The position numbers were made by a program, and so were the translations under genes. Shown in pieces: positions 1-10,335 of a stretch of 48,089 bases of DNA. Source of the DNA: Paracoccaceae bacterium (GTDB taxonomy: Bacteria > Pseudomonadota > Alphaproteobacteria > Rhodobacterales > Rhodobacteraceae); the NCBI GenBank assembly GCA_902534325.1, contig CACAPQ010000016.1:1-48089 (forward strand), read 5' to 3'. Each line of letters opens with the position of its first letter. Within the stretch, counting starts at the first letter, position 1. The notes beneath the pieces are model-generated. The model did not search any database. It had not been told where the DNA came from and saw only the letters and a program-made list of their open reading frames with translations.

Positions 1-1
1 A

Positions 2-934
2 ATGCGAATGGCAGGGCCTAGAGAAGCAATTTGGCACGGTCTTATTCGCAAAAACCATGGCTGTACACATTTCATTATTGGAAGAGACCACGCGGGTCCT
101 GGAAAAGATGCATATGGCATTAACTTTTACGGTCCTTATGACGCACAAAGCTTATTCAAAAAATATTCAAAAGAAATTGGGATAGAGATGGTGGGTTTTA
201 AAGAGTTAGTATATGTACCCGAGAAAGGAAAATTTATACCCTTTGATGAATTGAATAGAGGTATTAAAACGTTAAATATCTCAGGAACTGAACTGAGACG
301 GCGTTTGTATGAAGGAATAGAGATACCAGATTGGTTTTCATTTCCAGAAGTACTAGCAGAGCTTCGCAAAACATTACCTCCATTATCAAAGCGCGGTTTT
401 ACTATATTTTTCACAGGACTTTCTGGATCAGGAAAATCAACAATAGCAAATGCGGTTTTAACCAAATTAATGGAAATGGGTGGAAGACCAGTTACTTTGC
501 TTGATGGCGATATAGTACGCAAAAATTTATCTTCTGAACTCGGTTTTTCCAAGGAACATAGGGATTTAAATATCCGTCGAATTGGATATGTAGCCTCAGA
601 GATTACAAAAAACGGGGGCATAGCTATTTGCGCACCAATTGCTCCCTATTCAAAAACAAGGCTTTCCGTTAGAAATGAAATAGCTCAATACGGAAGCTTC
701 GTCGAAATTCATATCGCAACCTCGCTGGAAATCTGCGAAAAACGAGATCGCAAAGGGTTATATAAACTGGCGCGGCAAGGGAAAATTGAAGCCTTTACTG
801 GGATTTCCGATCCATATGAAATTCCAGAAAAACCCGAGCTGCGCTTGAATACAGAAAATGCTTCCGCTGACCATTGTGCTCAAAAAATTATCTTAAAACT
901 ACAAAGTATGGGGCTTATCAACTTTGCCAATTAG
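2..934 (+). CDS. sat/cysC: Bifunctional sulfate adenylyltransferase / adenylylsulfate kinase, C-terminal part (5' truncated by window edge)
   Basis: This is the end of a fused enzyme that turns sulfate and ATP into APS and then phosphorylates APS to PAPS, feeding assimilatory sulfate reduction or sulfation. The first ~120 visible residues are the C-terminal part of ATP sulfurylase, with the GRDHAGPG motif at visible residues 27-34 and ISGTELRRRL near 93-102. Residues ~130-310 are a complete APS kinase with the P-loop GLSGSGKST (139-147) and DGDIVRKNLS. The ATG at base 2 is an internal methionine, because roughly half of the sulfurylase domain should lie upstream of the window. Fused Sat-CysC proteins are common in Rhodobacterales. 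The convergent Hsp20 gene ends 3 bp downstream. Confidence 0.93.
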   Translation: MRMAGPREAIWHGLIRKNHGCTHFIIGRDHAGPGKDAYGINFYGPYDAQSLFKKYSKEIGIEMVGFKELVYVPEKGKFIPFDELNRGIKTLNISGTELRRRLYEGIEIPDWFSFPEVLAELRKTLPPLSKRGFTIFFTGLSGSGKSTIANAVLTKLMEMGGRPVTLLDGDIVRKNLSSELGFSKEHRDLNIRRIGYVASEITKNGGIAICAPIAPYSKTRLSVRNEIAQYGSFVEIHIATSLEICEKRDRKGLYKLARQGKIEAFTGISDPYEIPEKPELRLNTENASADHCAQKIILKLQSMGLINFAN

Positions 935-937
935 CAG

Positions 938-1354
938 TTAACGATCTGTTTTTATTTCAATCTTTTGAATAACATTTGTGGGGATATTTTGAACCAAATC
1001 AATATGGAGTAATCCATTTTCCATAAATGCATCACCTACTTCTATCCCATCTGCTAGGACAAAAGATCTCTGGAATTGTCGTGTCGCAATTCCACGATGA
1101 AGAAAAATTCTTGTGCCAGGTTCTCGATTTTTCTTGCCTTTTATAACCAGTTGACGATTTTCCAAAGTAATAGATAGGTCTGCTTCTGAAAACCCTGCAG
1201 TCGCTAAACTGATACGAAATGATCGATCAGATGTCTGTTCTATGTTGAAAGGTGGATAACCTTCATTACTAGATTTTGCCGTTCTTTCTAATAGCTGTTC
1301 CAATTGTTCGAAACCAAGCATATGCGGATATGCACCAAATGATAATTTTGCCAT
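938..1354 (-). CDS. Small heat shock protein, Hsp20/alpha-crystallin family
   Basis: A 138-residue cytoplasmic holdase chaperone of the IbpA type that would bind unfolding proteins under stress and pass them to DnaK/ClpB. The alpha-crystallin domain spans about residues 35-125. It includes the stretch FRISLATAGFSEADLSI, a beta strand around LVIKGKK, and the typical FLHRGIATRQFQRSFVLADGIEV segment near residues 83-105, which corresponds to the bacterial Class A signature. The length is normal for the class. The start is the ATG at 1354, with an AAGGG-like ribosome site just upstream. A possible sigma-32-type promoter lies ~55 bp upstream, which fits heat induction. Confidence 0.92.
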   Translation of the reverse strand: MAKLSFGAYPHMLGFEQLEQLLERTAKSSNEGYPPFNIEQTSDRSFRISLATAGFSEADLSITLENRQLVIKGKKNREPGTRIFLHRGIATRQFQRSFVLADGIEVGDAFMENGLLHIDLVQNIPTNVIQKIEIKTDR

Positions 1355-1410
1355 TTTAAGCCCTTATTCTAAAAGATACTTTTCAGCTCCTATTCGGCAG
1401 CTCTTTTTAG

Positions 1411-1439
1411 AGTTGGCGCCTTAAAATATAATTTTCAAG
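1411..1439 (-). promoter_or_regulatory. Putative heat-shock (RpoH) promoter of the Hsp20 gene
   Basis: On the minus strand the sequence reads CCCCTTGAAA, containing the alphaproteobacterial RpoH -35 core CTTG (1436-1439). A 17-base spacer follows and then CGCCAACT (1411-1418), a partial match to the CCCCATNT -10 of sigma-32 promoters. It lies 57 bp upstream of the Hsp20 start. The -35 match is good and the -10 match only fair. Confidence 0.5.
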
Positions 1440-1497
1440 GGGTTAACAAGTAAAATTAATTATCCTATTAGATTAAGTCATTCAGTCAGGTCATAAA

Positions 1498-1722
1498 ATG
1501 AACACTTCAGACAAAATATCAATGAAAACCGAAGAAGTCTTGAGGGTTGAATTAGAATTCTTTCGTCAAGAACATAGCGATTTAGATCAGGCAATCACTG
1601 TACTTTCTAATTCTGCAGCTACCGATAGACTTATGATCCAAAGACTTAAAAAGAAGAAATTACAATTAAAAGACAAAATTAAGCGACTGGAAGATCGACT
1701 TACACCCGATATTATTGCCTAA
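1498..1722 (+). CDS. DUF465 (YdcH-like) small coiled-coil protein
   Basis: A 74-residue, highly charged protein with the DUF465/YdcH pattern: an acidic N-terminal half with EFFRQEHSDLDQAI, then a lysine-rich helix LKKKKLQLKDKIKRLEDRL. Nearly the whole chain should be helical and could form a short antiparallel coiled coil. The molecular function of the family is unknown. It lies 46 bp upstream of purE on the same strand, an arrangement often seen in alphaproteobacteria, so it may be cotranscribed with the purine genes. The start is the ATG at 1498. Confidence 0.85.
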   Translation: MNTSDKISMKTEEVLRVELEFFRQEHSDLDQAITVLSNSAATDRLMIQRLKKKKLQLKDKIKRLEDRLTPDIIA

Positions 1723-1768
1723 GATATATTCCTATTATATTAGGATAGTTGTGAAGATGAGGTAAAAA

Positions 1769-2257
1769 ATGAGCAAAATCCAGGTAGGGTTAATTATGGG
1801 AAGCCAATCAGATTGGTCAACCATGAAGGAGGCAGCTAATATTTTATCAGAGCTTGGGGTAACATATGAAAAAAAAATTGTTTCAGCTCACAGAACTCCA
1901 GATCGCTTATGGGAATATGGCAAGTCCGCTGAACAAAGAGGTCTTAAGGTAATTATCGCCGGTGCTGGAGGCGCAGCTCATCTTCCAGGAATGATAGCGT
2001 CGAAAACTAACCTACCCGTTGTCGGTGTGCCTGTCACAACTACAAGTTTAAATGGCATCGATAGCCTCTATTCTATTTTGCAAATGCCTAGAGGTTATCC
2101 CGTTGCAACAATGGCTATTGGAGCGCAAGGTGCCAAAAATGGTGGCTTATTGGCGGCTCAGATAATAGCACTGTCTGATGCAAAACTAAACAAAAGCCTC
2201 AGTGATTGGCGGATAGCTTTATCGGCCTCAATACCTGATGAGCCTAAAGATGAGTAA
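1769..2257 (+). CDS. purE: 5-(carboxyamino)imidazole ribonucleotide mutase
   Basis: A class I PurE of 162 residues that converts N5-CAIR to CAIR in de novo purine synthesis. The N-terminal substrate loop is MGSQSDW (residues 10-16), SAHRTPDRL carries the catalytic histidine, and AGAGGAAHLPGMIAS is the central glycine-rich segment. The presence of PurK immediately downstream confirms the two-step bacterial route. The start has an upstream AGATGAGG ribosome site. The stop overlaps the purK start, so the pair is translationally coupled. Confidence 0.96.
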   Translation: MSKIQVGLIMGSQSDWSTMKEAANILSELGVTYEKKIVSAHRTPDRLWEYGKSAEQRGLKVIIAGAGGAAHLPGMIASKTNLPVVGVPVTTTSLNGIDSLYSILQMPRGYPVATMAIGAQGAKNGGLLAAQIIALSDAKLNKSLSDWRIALSASIPDEPKDE

Positions 2258-3320
2258 ATCAGTACTATTAAGCGGATCCACAATAGGCATACTGGGCGGC
2301 GGTCAGCTTGGGCAGATGCTTAGTATGGCAGCCAGCCGATTAGGTTTTAAAACTCACGTTTTTGAGCCAAGCGCCAACCCTCCCGCATCAAATGTATCAT
2401 CTATATTTACACAGGCGGAATATGATGATTATAAAGCACTTGAGCAATTTTCTTCAAGCGTTGACGTGGTCACATATGAGTTTGAAAATATTCCTACTGG
2501 TGCATTGGATATTATTGAAAGACAATGTGAAATTTTTCCGAGCAGAGAAGCTCTTAAAATATCACAAGACAGGCTTTTAGAAAAAGAATTCATTAATAAG
2601 TTAGGCTTTAAAACCGCAAACTTTTATGAAGTTAGCACTCAAGAAGATTTAACTCATGCAATAGATCAAGTTGGAACTCCCAGCATATTAAAAACAAGAC
2701 GTTTTGGATATGATGGGAAAGGACAACTAAAATTAGAGTCCGCTTCACAAGCCGAAGATATCTGGAAAGAATCAAGCGCAAAAGATTTAATACTGGAGGG
2801 TTTTGTAAATTTTTCTCGTGAATTTTCTGTAATTGGATCTCGATCAAAAGATGGACAAATATCATGCTTTGATCCGGGAGAAAATGTGCATAAAGAGGGA
2901 ATTTTAAGAACTACAACTGTACCAGCAAATCTTACAGTCCAGCAAAAGACGGAAGCTGTTTTAATTACAGCAAAAATTTTGGAGTCGTTAAACTACGTTG
3001 GAGTAATTGGTATTGAGTTTTTTTTAGAGAAAAACTCTTTAGTTATAAATGAGTTTGCTCCAAGAGTTCATAACTCTGGGCATTGGACACAAAATGGCTG
3101 CACAGTAGATCAGTTCGAGCAGCATATTAGGGCAATAACAGGTTGGAAACTTGGTAATGCTGAAAGGCACAGCGATATAATAATGGAAAACCTGATCGGG
3201 GACGATATTTATAAGACTAACAAATTAGTTGCGGATGGTTCTCTTGCATTACACTTATATGGAAAAGCTGATGTAAATCCGGGCCGGAAAATGGGTCATT
3301 TTAACCGAATTAAAAAGTAA
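2250..3320 (+). CDS. purK: 5-(carboxyamino)imidazole ribonucleotide synthase
   Basis: An ATP-grasp enzyme that carboxylates AIR with bicarbonate and ATP to give N5-CAIR, the substrate of the preceding PurE. The N-terminal GILGGGQLGQML loop, the central KTRRFGYDGKGQ nucleotide segment and the NEFAPRVHNSGHWT active-site signature are all present. The length is ~356 residues, normal for the family. I prefer the ATG at 2250 because it gives an 8 bp overlap (ATGAGTAA) with purE. An in-frame ATG at 2238 is an alternative adding four residues. The gene is convergent with groEL, with a terminator between them. Confidence 0.95.
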   Translation: MSKSVLLSGSTIGILGGGQLGQMLSMAASRLGFKTHVFEPSANPPASNVSSIFTQAEYDDYKALEQFSSSVDVVTYEFENIPTGALDIIERQCEIFPSREALKISQDRLLEKEFINKLGFKTANFYEVSTQEDLTHAIDQVGTPSILKTRRFGYDGKGQLKLESASQAEDIWKESSAKDLILEGFVNFSREFSVIGSRSKDGQISCFDPGENVHKEGILRTTTVPANLTVQQKTEAVLITAKILESLNYVGVIGIEFFLEKNSLVINEFAPRVHNSGHWTQNGCTVDQFEQHIRAITGWKLGNAERHSDIIMENLIGDDIYKTNKLVADGSLALHLYGKADVNPGRKMGHFNRIKK

Positions 3321-3335
3321 ATTAGTAAATCTTTC

Positions 3336-3364
3336 AAAAAAAACCCCGGAATAAATCCCGGGGT
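3336..3364 (-). terminator. Rho-independent terminator of groEL (possibly bidirectional)
   Basis: The arms ACCCCGG (3343-3349) and CCGGGGT (3358-3364) form a perfect 7 bp GC-rich stem with an 8-base loop. On the minus strand it is followed by a run of seven or more T (the A run at 3336-3343), which makes a strong intrinsic terminator for groEL. The same stem lies just after purK and may also slow plus-strand transcription. Confidence 0.88.
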
Positions 3365-3386
3365 GTTAGAATTTATAGTCATAGGG

Positions 3387-5057
<1,671 letters not shown>

Positions 5058-5084
5058 CTATTGGTTAAAATTAATAATTAGCGA

Positions 5085-5372
5085 TTAAGACAAAGTGCCT
5101 AAAATATCGCTTTCTTTCATGATAAGAAGTTCTTCTCCATCAATGGTCACTTCCGTTCCAGACCATTTTCCGAATAAAATTTTATCACCTTCGCTAACTG
5201 ACATAGCGATAAGTTCACCGCTATCCTTACGAGCGCCTTCCCCAGCGGCCACAATTATACCTTCTGCAGGCTTTTCTTTAGCACTTTCAGGAATAATCAA
5301 TCCACCTGATGTTTTTTCATCGCTTTCTACGCGACGAACAAGAACACGGTCATGAAGTGGTTTTAATGCCAT
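5085..5372 (-). CDS. groES: 10 kDa co-chaperonin GroES
   Basis: A 95-residue co-chaperonin that forms the heptameric lid of GroEL. It begins with [17 protein letters not shown], carries the mobile loop ([16 protein letters not shown], about residues 20-36) and ends with [16 protein letters not shown]. It is the first gene of the groES-groEL operon. The CIRCE operator lies 44 bp upstream of the start codon and a GGAGCC-type ribosome site is visible. Confidence 0.98.
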   Translation of the reverse strand: MALKPLHDRVLVRRVESDEKTSGGLIIPESAKEKPAEGIIVAAGEGARKDSGELIAMSVSEGDKILFGKWSGTEVTIDGEELLIMKESDILGTLS

Positions 5373-5416
5373 CTTTAGGCTCCTTCACTTAGTTACGTTG
5401 TGCCCTTTGCGGGCAA

Positions 5417-5443
5417 TTATCACTCAACGTGTATGAGTGATAA
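5417..5443 (-). promoter_or_regulatory. CIRCE operator (HrcA binding site) of groESL
   Basis: A perfect inverted repeat TTATCACTC - 9 bases - GAGTGATAA (arms 5417-5425 and 5435-5443). It has the 9-9-9 geometry of CIRCE and differs from the classic TTAGCACTC arm at one position, symmetrically in both arms. It lies directly downstream of the predicted -10 box, where HrcA repressor would block transcription. hrcA itself is not in the window. Confidence 0.93.
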
Positions 5444-5450
5444 CGAGCGG

Positions 5451-5479
5451 TATTTATGTATGGATAATGGCAGAGTCAA
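5451..5479 (-). promoter_or_regulatory. Vegetative-type promoter of groESL
   Basis: On the minus strand there is a -35 box TTGACT (5474-5479), a 17-base spacer and a -10 box TAAATA (5451-5456). The predicted transcription start falls at about 5444, at the edge of the CIRCE element. This fits HrcA repression of a sigma-70 promoter. No convincing RpoH promoter was recognised here. Confidence 0.7.
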
Positions 5480-5521
5480 CCACCTTAGTAAAAATTTTTT
5501 TAATTTGTAAGAAATTCTCAA

Positions 5522-7537
5522 TCAAACTAGCCCACGACCCTTTAAAAGAGCATCAACCTTTGGCAATTTTCCTCTAAACTTTATATAAGCTAATTCGGAA
5601 TCAATACTGTTTCCTTTAGAAAGGATATTTTTTTCTAGTGAATTGGCCAACTTTTCATCAAATGGATTACCTGCTTCCTCGAACGCTGAAAATACATCCT
5701 CATCCATAACTTCCGACCACATGTAACTGTAGTAAGCAGCAGCATAATAACCACCTGAAAATACATGAGCAAAGTGTGGAGTTGCATGCCTCATCTCAAT
5801 TGTCTCAGGCATTTCTATTTTACTTAAAATTTCAGTTTGAAGCTTCATGACATCGTGATCGGAATCCGAAAGATGAAAATAAAGATCCACCAAAGCGCTG
5901 GAGGTATATTCAAGGGTTTGGTAACCCATATCGTAATTTGAGGCACCTTTAATTCTTTCTATCAACTCGTCTGAAATCGGTATTTGGGTTTCATAGTGAA
6001 GTGCAAACTTTTTCAAAACGTCTGGGACGGTCAGCCAATGTTCAAATAACTGACTAGGCAATTCAACAAAATCGCGCGAAACAGAGGTTCCTGACAGAGG
6101 TTCGTAGGTAACATTGGATAATAGTTGATGAAGTGCGTGACCAAATTCATGAAATAATGTCTGAGCGTCATCAAAAGATAAGAGCGCAGGCGAGCTTTTT
6201 GCAAAATTACAAACGTTCAAAACTATTGGCTTTTGTACGGTTGGAAATTTAGCTTGAGATTGGAACGCACTACACCAAGCACCAGATCGCTTAGATGGTC
6301 TCGCAAAATAATCTCCTATAAATAACCCAATTGTCTTATTTTTTCTGAAAACCTCCCAAGCTTTACAGTCATTATGATAAAGAGGAAGATCTATTGGCAC
6401 GAATGAAAGATCAAATAATTTATTTGCACAATAAAATGCAGCTTCGATCATCTGGTCTAAACCAAAATATGGTTTTATCTGTAATTCGTTTAATTCATGC
6501 TCATTTTGTCTTCTTTTCTCTGAATAATACTGCCAGTCCCAAGAACTAAAACTATCCGTTATACCATCTCTGGCCATGTAGGAGGTCAGAATTTTTTGAT
6601 CTGTTAAAGCCTGTTTTTTCGAATGGCCCCAAACCTGCAGCAATAGCTTCTCCACGTTTTCTGGCTTTTTTGCCATTTCCGTCTCTAACTTAAATTCAGC
6701 AAAATTTTTATAACCAAGCAAATTGGCCATCTGTCTCCGTAAAGCTAATATTTCACGCGCAATCGGCCTATTATCAGTTTCTTCTTTTTGCATCCCTCTA
6801 GATATCCATGCTTGTTGAGCTTGTTTCCTCAGTTTGCGATTAGGAGAAAATTTTAAAAATGGTGTGATAATAGATCGAGATAATGTGATAATCGGATTTG
6901 TTATCCCTTTTTCATCTGCTGATTTTCTTGCAGCCTCAACCAGAAAATTAGGTAGTAAATTTTGGTCATCTAAACCAAGCTCAAGATGCCAGGAACGTTC
7001 ATCAGCTAGTAAATTTTGTGAAAATCTGGTACCTAAAATTGAAAGCTGTTTTTTAATATCTTTCATTCTTTTTTTACTTTGACCATTGAGAGCAGCGCCT
7101 GCTCTTACGTAATCTTGATGTATTTTTTCTAAAAGCCTCTCTTCTTCAGCTAATAAGTTTAAACTATCAATTTTCTCAAATAGTTCCTGAATTCGATTAA
7201 AAAGTTTCTCATTCGATGTAATTTTTGATGAATGTGATGACAACTTTGGAGAAAATTCTGTCATCAGCTTTTCGCGCTGGGTATTAGAGTCTGCGCTCAC
7301 CAAAGTATAAAAAACAGACAGAACCCTTTCCAGTAAATTACCTGATTTCAATAGTGCATGAATAGTATTTTCGAAGGTTGGTGGATCGGAGTTTTCGGAA
7401 ATTTTTTGGATTTCCTTAAGCTCATATTTCATTGCTCTTTCCACAGCTTCAGAAAAATGGTCATCCGAAATTTCATCAAACGGTGCAATTTTGTAAGGAG
7501 TATTCCAACTGGTCAGTAGTGGATTTTTATTTACCAT
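5522..7537 (-). CDS. M3 family zinc metallopeptidase (oligopeptidase A / dipeptidyl carboxypeptidase type)
   Basis: A 671-residue cytoplasmic thimet-type oligopeptidase that would trim short peptides. The zinc site is HEFGH at residues 463-467 followed by the third ligand E492 in SRDFVELPSQ, and the family's SGAWCSAFQ and SNYDMGYQTLEY segments are intact. The length fits the M3A branch (Dcp/PrlC). No signal peptide is visible, so it is probably cytoplasmic. It lies 10 bp downstream of the moeB-like gene on the same strand. Whether it acts as PrlC (endopeptidase) or Dcp (C-terminal dipeptidase) cannot be decided from sequence alone. Confidence 0.93.
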   Translation of the reverse strand: MVNKNPLLTSWNTPYKIAPFDEISDDHFSEAVERAMKYELKEIQKISENSDPPTFENTIHALLKSGNLLERVLSVFYTLVSADSNTQREKLMTEFSPKLSSHSSKITSNEKLFNRIQELFEKIDSLNLLAEEERLLEKIHQDYVRAGAALNGQSKKRMKDIKKQLSILGTRFSQNLLADERSWHLELGLDDQNLLPNFLVEAARKSADEKGITNPIITLSRSIITPFLKFSPNRKLRKQAQQAWISRGMQKEETDNRPIAREILALRRQMANLLGYKNFAEFKLETEMAKKPENVEKLLLQVWGHSKKQALTDQKILTSYMARDGITDSFSSWDWQYYSEKRRQNEHELNELQIKPYFGLDQMIEAAFYCANKLFDLSFVPIDLPLYHNDCKAWEVFRKNKTIGLFIGDYFARPSKRSGAWCSAFQSQAKFPTVQKPIVLNVCNFAKSSPALLSFDDAQTLFHEFGHALHQLLSNVTYEPLSGTSVSRDFVELPSQLFEHWLTVPDVLKKFALHYETQIPISDELIERIKGASNYDMGYQTLEYTSSALVDLYFHLSDSDHDVMKLQTEILSKIEMPETIEMRHATPHFAHVFSGGYYAAAYYSYMWSEVMDEDVFSAFEEAGNPFDEKLANSLEKNILSKGNSIDSELAYIKFRGKLPKVDALLKGRGLV

Positions 7538-7547
7538 CTAAATATCT

Positions 7548-8585
7548 TCAAATAGAGCAAATTGGGCATTTTTTACTCGGGTTGATTTTTATCTTACGAC
7601 TTTCCCCCTTCAAACCATCATAAATAAACATTTGTCCTAACAAGGTGTTACCTGAATGACTTAAAATTTTCAAAGTCTCAACGGCCATAACCGAGCCAAT
7701 AACGCCCGGCAGAGGGGAAAAAACACCACCCTCAGAACACGTTACTGCCAAGTTATCCTTAGGGGGGGTTGGAAACACACATGCATAACAAGGCCCTCCT
7801 TCGTGCGGGGCGAATACTGAAACTTGGCCCTCCCATTGGCTCAAAGCTCCTGAAACTAAGTGTTTTTTTGTCATAACAGCAGCAGAGTTCGATATATATC
7901 TTGTCTCAAAATTATCAGTTCCATCTACGACAACATCATACTCAGAAAAAATCTCTTCCGCTATTTTAGAATTCAGTCGTCTATTATAGGGCCGCACATT
8001 CACATTACTATTCAACTGATAAATAGCATCCGCTGCCGAGAAAACCTTTTGTTCTCCTACTTGTTTTGTTGGGTAAATAACTTGCCTTTGCAAATTTGAT
8101 AAGCTGACTTTATCATGATCAATAATCCCAATTGTTCCAACACCCGATGCGGCTAGATATTGAATAACCGGAGCACCTAAACCTCCTGCTCCAATAATTA
8201 AAACACTGGAATCTTTAATGCGACGCTGTCCAAGCCCACCAAGTTCTTTCAATAAAATATGCCTAGAATAACGCTCTAGTTCATGATTTGAAAACTCGTC
8301 TGCTTCTTTAACATTGTCGAGGTAAACATCGTTCGATTTATTTCTAAGACTATTGATAAATAAACGGAAAAGGAAAGTTAAACAGAAAATAAAAAAGATC
8401 GTTGCCCAAGGAGCCCAGCCACCCATTATGATCGAAAAGGAATTTGTTTCAGGAGTTAAAAAAAGAGTTCCAAGAATACAAATAAATATAATAAAAACAG
8501 AGGTCGCTCGTAAATTTTGGCTTACTCCCAAGTAGCCAGCAACAAACCAAGCAAAGACCAAAAAAGAAAGAACAGCTAATATCAT
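7548..8585 (-). CDS. moeB: Membrane-anchored HesA/MoeB/ThiF family adenylyltransferase
   Basis: A 345-residue E1-like enzyme that would adenylate the C-terminus of a ubiquitin-like sulfur carrier (MoaD or ThiS) for molybdopterin or thiamine synthesis. Residues 1-80 hold about three hydrophobic segments. The ThiF domain starts near residue 102, with the nucleotide loop GAGGLG (132-137), DGTDNF (221-226), two zinc CxxC pairs (C266/C269 and C340/C343) and C283 in the VTCSEGGVF loop. The N-terminal membrane anchor is unlike E. coli MoeB but recurs in Rhodobacterales. Its stop-start overlap with dut is 4 bp. Which sulfur carrier it serves is not evident here. Confidence 0.88.
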   Translation of the reverse strand: MILAVLSFLVFAWFVAGYLGVSQNLRATSVFIIFICILGTLFLTPETNSFSIIMGGWAPWATIFFIFCLTFLFRLFINSLRNKSNDVYLDNVKEADEFSNHELERYSRHILLKELGGLGQRRIKDSSVLIIGAGGLGAPVIQYLAASGVGTIGIIDHDKVSLSNLQRQVIYPTKQVGEQKVFSAADAIYQLNSNVNVRPYNRRLNSKIAEEIFSEYDVVVDGTDNFETRYISNSAAVMTKKHLVSGALSQWEGQVSVFAPHEGGPCYACVFPTPPKDNLAVTCSEGGVFSPLPGVIGSVMAVETLKILSHSGNTLLGQMFIYDGLKGESRKIKINPSKKCPICSI

Positions 8586-9046
8586 TTCGTTCCCGTTGAC
8601 CCGAACCCACTAGTACTTCTAATTGTCTGGCTCAAATTTTTTGAAACTTTGAACTGAACTTTCAAAGTTGCAGCAAAAACTATCTGTGCAACTCTCATGC
8701 CGTGGGTAATTTCGAACGCAGACTCACCCATATTTATCATGATCAAGCCAATTGGGCCTCGATAATCACTATCAATTGTACCGGGTGCGTTCAATAAAGT
8801 CAGACCATGCTTTAAAGCTAGACCAGAACGGGGTCTCAACTGGCCTTCCACACCGTTAGGTATTTCAAAACATAATCCGGTAGGGACCAACACTCGCTGC
8901 ATTGGCGCCAAAGACACCCCACTAGAACGGAATTCTGCACTAAAATTGGCTTTTAAGTCTGCGCCAGCTGCTCCATTAGTTTCAAATTTTGGCAGGCCCA
9001 AATCTTGATCAGCCTCTTTGGTCCAACTAACGGCAACTTCAGGCAT
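8582..9046 (-). CDS. dut: Deoxyuridine 5'-triphosphate nucleotidohydrolase
   Basis: A trimeric dUTPase that hydrolyses dUTP to dUMP and pyrophosphate, keeping uracil out of DNA and supplying thymidylate synthesis. Motifs are visible in order: GADLKA, PRSGLALKHG, GTIDSDYRGPIGL, and the C-terminal RSTSGFGSTG arm that closes over the active site. I choose the ATG at 9046 (MPEVAVSW, 154 residues), which overlaps the coaBC stop by 8 bp. An in-frame start at 9058 would add four residues. It is translationally coupled to coaBC upstream and the moeB-like gene downstream. Confidence 0.95.
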   Translation of the reverse strand: MPEVAVSWTKEADQDLGLPKFETNGAAGADLKANFSAEFRSSGVSLAPMQRVLVPTGLCFEIPNGVEGQLRPRSGLALKHGLTLLNAPGTIDSDYRGPIGLIMINMGESAFEITHGMRVAQIVFAATLKVQFKVSKNLSQTIRSTSGFGSTGTK

Positions 9047-10244
9047 CCATTTCCTCAAGAGATCGGCTTATTTTTTTAACCAAAATTTCGGCGAGAGCTC
9101 GCTTTGACATTGTAGGTAATGTTTCAACTTCGTTATCAGAAACAATAATAGCAGTATTTTCAATACCGCCCATAGTTTGAGTACCCAAAGAAACATCGTT
9201 TACAACAATAAAATCACAACCTTTCTTCATAAGTTTGGATTTTGCATTCTCTAGGATATTTTCAGTTTCAGCAGCAAACCCCACAACAATTTTAGGCCTA
9301 TTTTTTTTCATTTTTGAAACTGAAGCTAAAATATCTTTGTTTTCCGTCAAATTAAAAGCCGGTAAATTACCAGTTTGCTTTTTCAACTTCTGTTGCTCAG
9401 TTTTCTTGATTTTCCAGTCCGCAACTGCAGCTGTAAAAACTGCCGCGTCGGCGGGAAGAGATGAATGAACAGCACTGTACATTTCGTCTGCAGTCTCGAC
9501 ACTAATAACATTTGCGCCATGCGGCGGGTCCAAATTAACAGGACCCGTGATAAATGTTACTTCAGCACCGTATTCGACAAGTTTGTTTGCTATTGCACCT
9601 CCCTGTAAACCAGAAGATCTGTTGCTAATGAAACGTACTGGATCTATCGGCTCTCTGGTTGGCCCTGAAGTTACCACAAAGTGAAGGCCTTTTAACTTTT
9701 TGTCAGAAAAGTAAACCTCTATTTCTTTCAGAATTTCATCCGCCTCAGCCATTCGCCCAAAACCAAACTCACCACAAGCCATTTCGCCTTCATTTGGACC
9801 TACGAATTTAATACCGTTTTCATCTAAGGTTTTAATATTTTTTTGAGTTAAGGGATTTTTCCACATGCGAACATTCATAGCCGGAGCCATCAGCACTTTG
9901 GTGTCAGTGGCTAAAATAATAGTACTCGCAAGGTCATTTGCTTGGCCAGTTGCTGTTTTAGCGATAAAATCAGCACTAGCTGGCACAACAACAATTAAAT
10001 CAGCACTTCGAGACAACTCTATGTGACCCATTTCGGCCTCATCAGTTAAATCAAACAACTTGTTATATACTTTTTCTTGGGCAAGTGCTGAAACTGACAT
10101 TGGAGTTACAAAGTTCTCAGCAGCTTTGGTCATTACGGGAATAACTTCAGCTCCCTTTTCCTTTAGCTTCCTAACTAATTCCAAGGACTTATAAGCTGCA
10201 ATTCCACCTGTTATGATGAAAAGTACTTTTTTACCGTTAAGCAT
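9039..10244 (-). CDS. coaBC: Bifunctional phosphopantothenoylcysteine decarboxylase / phosphopantothenate-cysteine ligase
   Basis: A 401-residue flavoprotein catalysing two steps of coenzyme A synthesis: joining cysteine to 4'-phosphopantothenate (CoaB) and decarboxylating the product (CoaC). The CoaC half (about 1-180) shows GGIAAYKS, the APAMNVRMW motif and the active cysteine in EMACGEFGFGRM. The CoaB half (about 190-395) shows VVTSGPTREPIDPVRFISNRSSG and GFAAET. The length is normal. It heads a coupled coaBC-dut-moeB block. Confidence 0.97.
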   Translation of the reverse strand: MLNGKKVLFIITGGIAAYKSLELVRKLKEKGAEVIPVMTKAAENFVTPMSVSALAQEKVYNKLFDLTDEAEMGHIELSRSADLIVVVPASADFIAKTATGQANDLASTIILATDTKVLMAPAMNVRMWKNPLTQKNIKTLDENGIKFVGPNEGEMACGEFGFGRMAEADEILKEIEVYFSDKKLKGLHFVVTSGPTREPIDPVRFISNRSSGLQGGAIANKLVEYGAEVTFITGPVNLDPPHGANVISVETADEMYSAVHSSLPADAAVFTAAVADWKIKKTEQQKLKKQTGNLPAFNLTENKDILASVSKMKKNRPKIVVGFAAETENILENAKSKLMKKGCDFIVVNDVSLGTQTMGGIENTAIIVSDNEVETLPTMSKRALAEILVKKISRSLEEMDA

Positions 10245-10335
10245 CTACAATCTCGTTTCCCTAGCACTAGAAGTTTAGTGCGTTACGACACTGACATGCA
10301 ACCCGTAGATTTAAATAGATAAGTCATAGTTGAAA

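Noticed and set aside
136-621. Minus-strand open frame of 161 codons antisense to sat/cysC.
   Set aside because: The plus strand encodes clear ATP sulfurylase and APS kinase motifs here; the antisense product resembles nothing.
1371-1384. AAAAG-AT-ACTTTT type palindrome in the hsp20 leader considered as an RNA thermometer.
   Set aside because: The stem does not pair with the ribosome site in a convincing way, and the ROSE-type anti-Shine-Dalgarno sequence is not seen.
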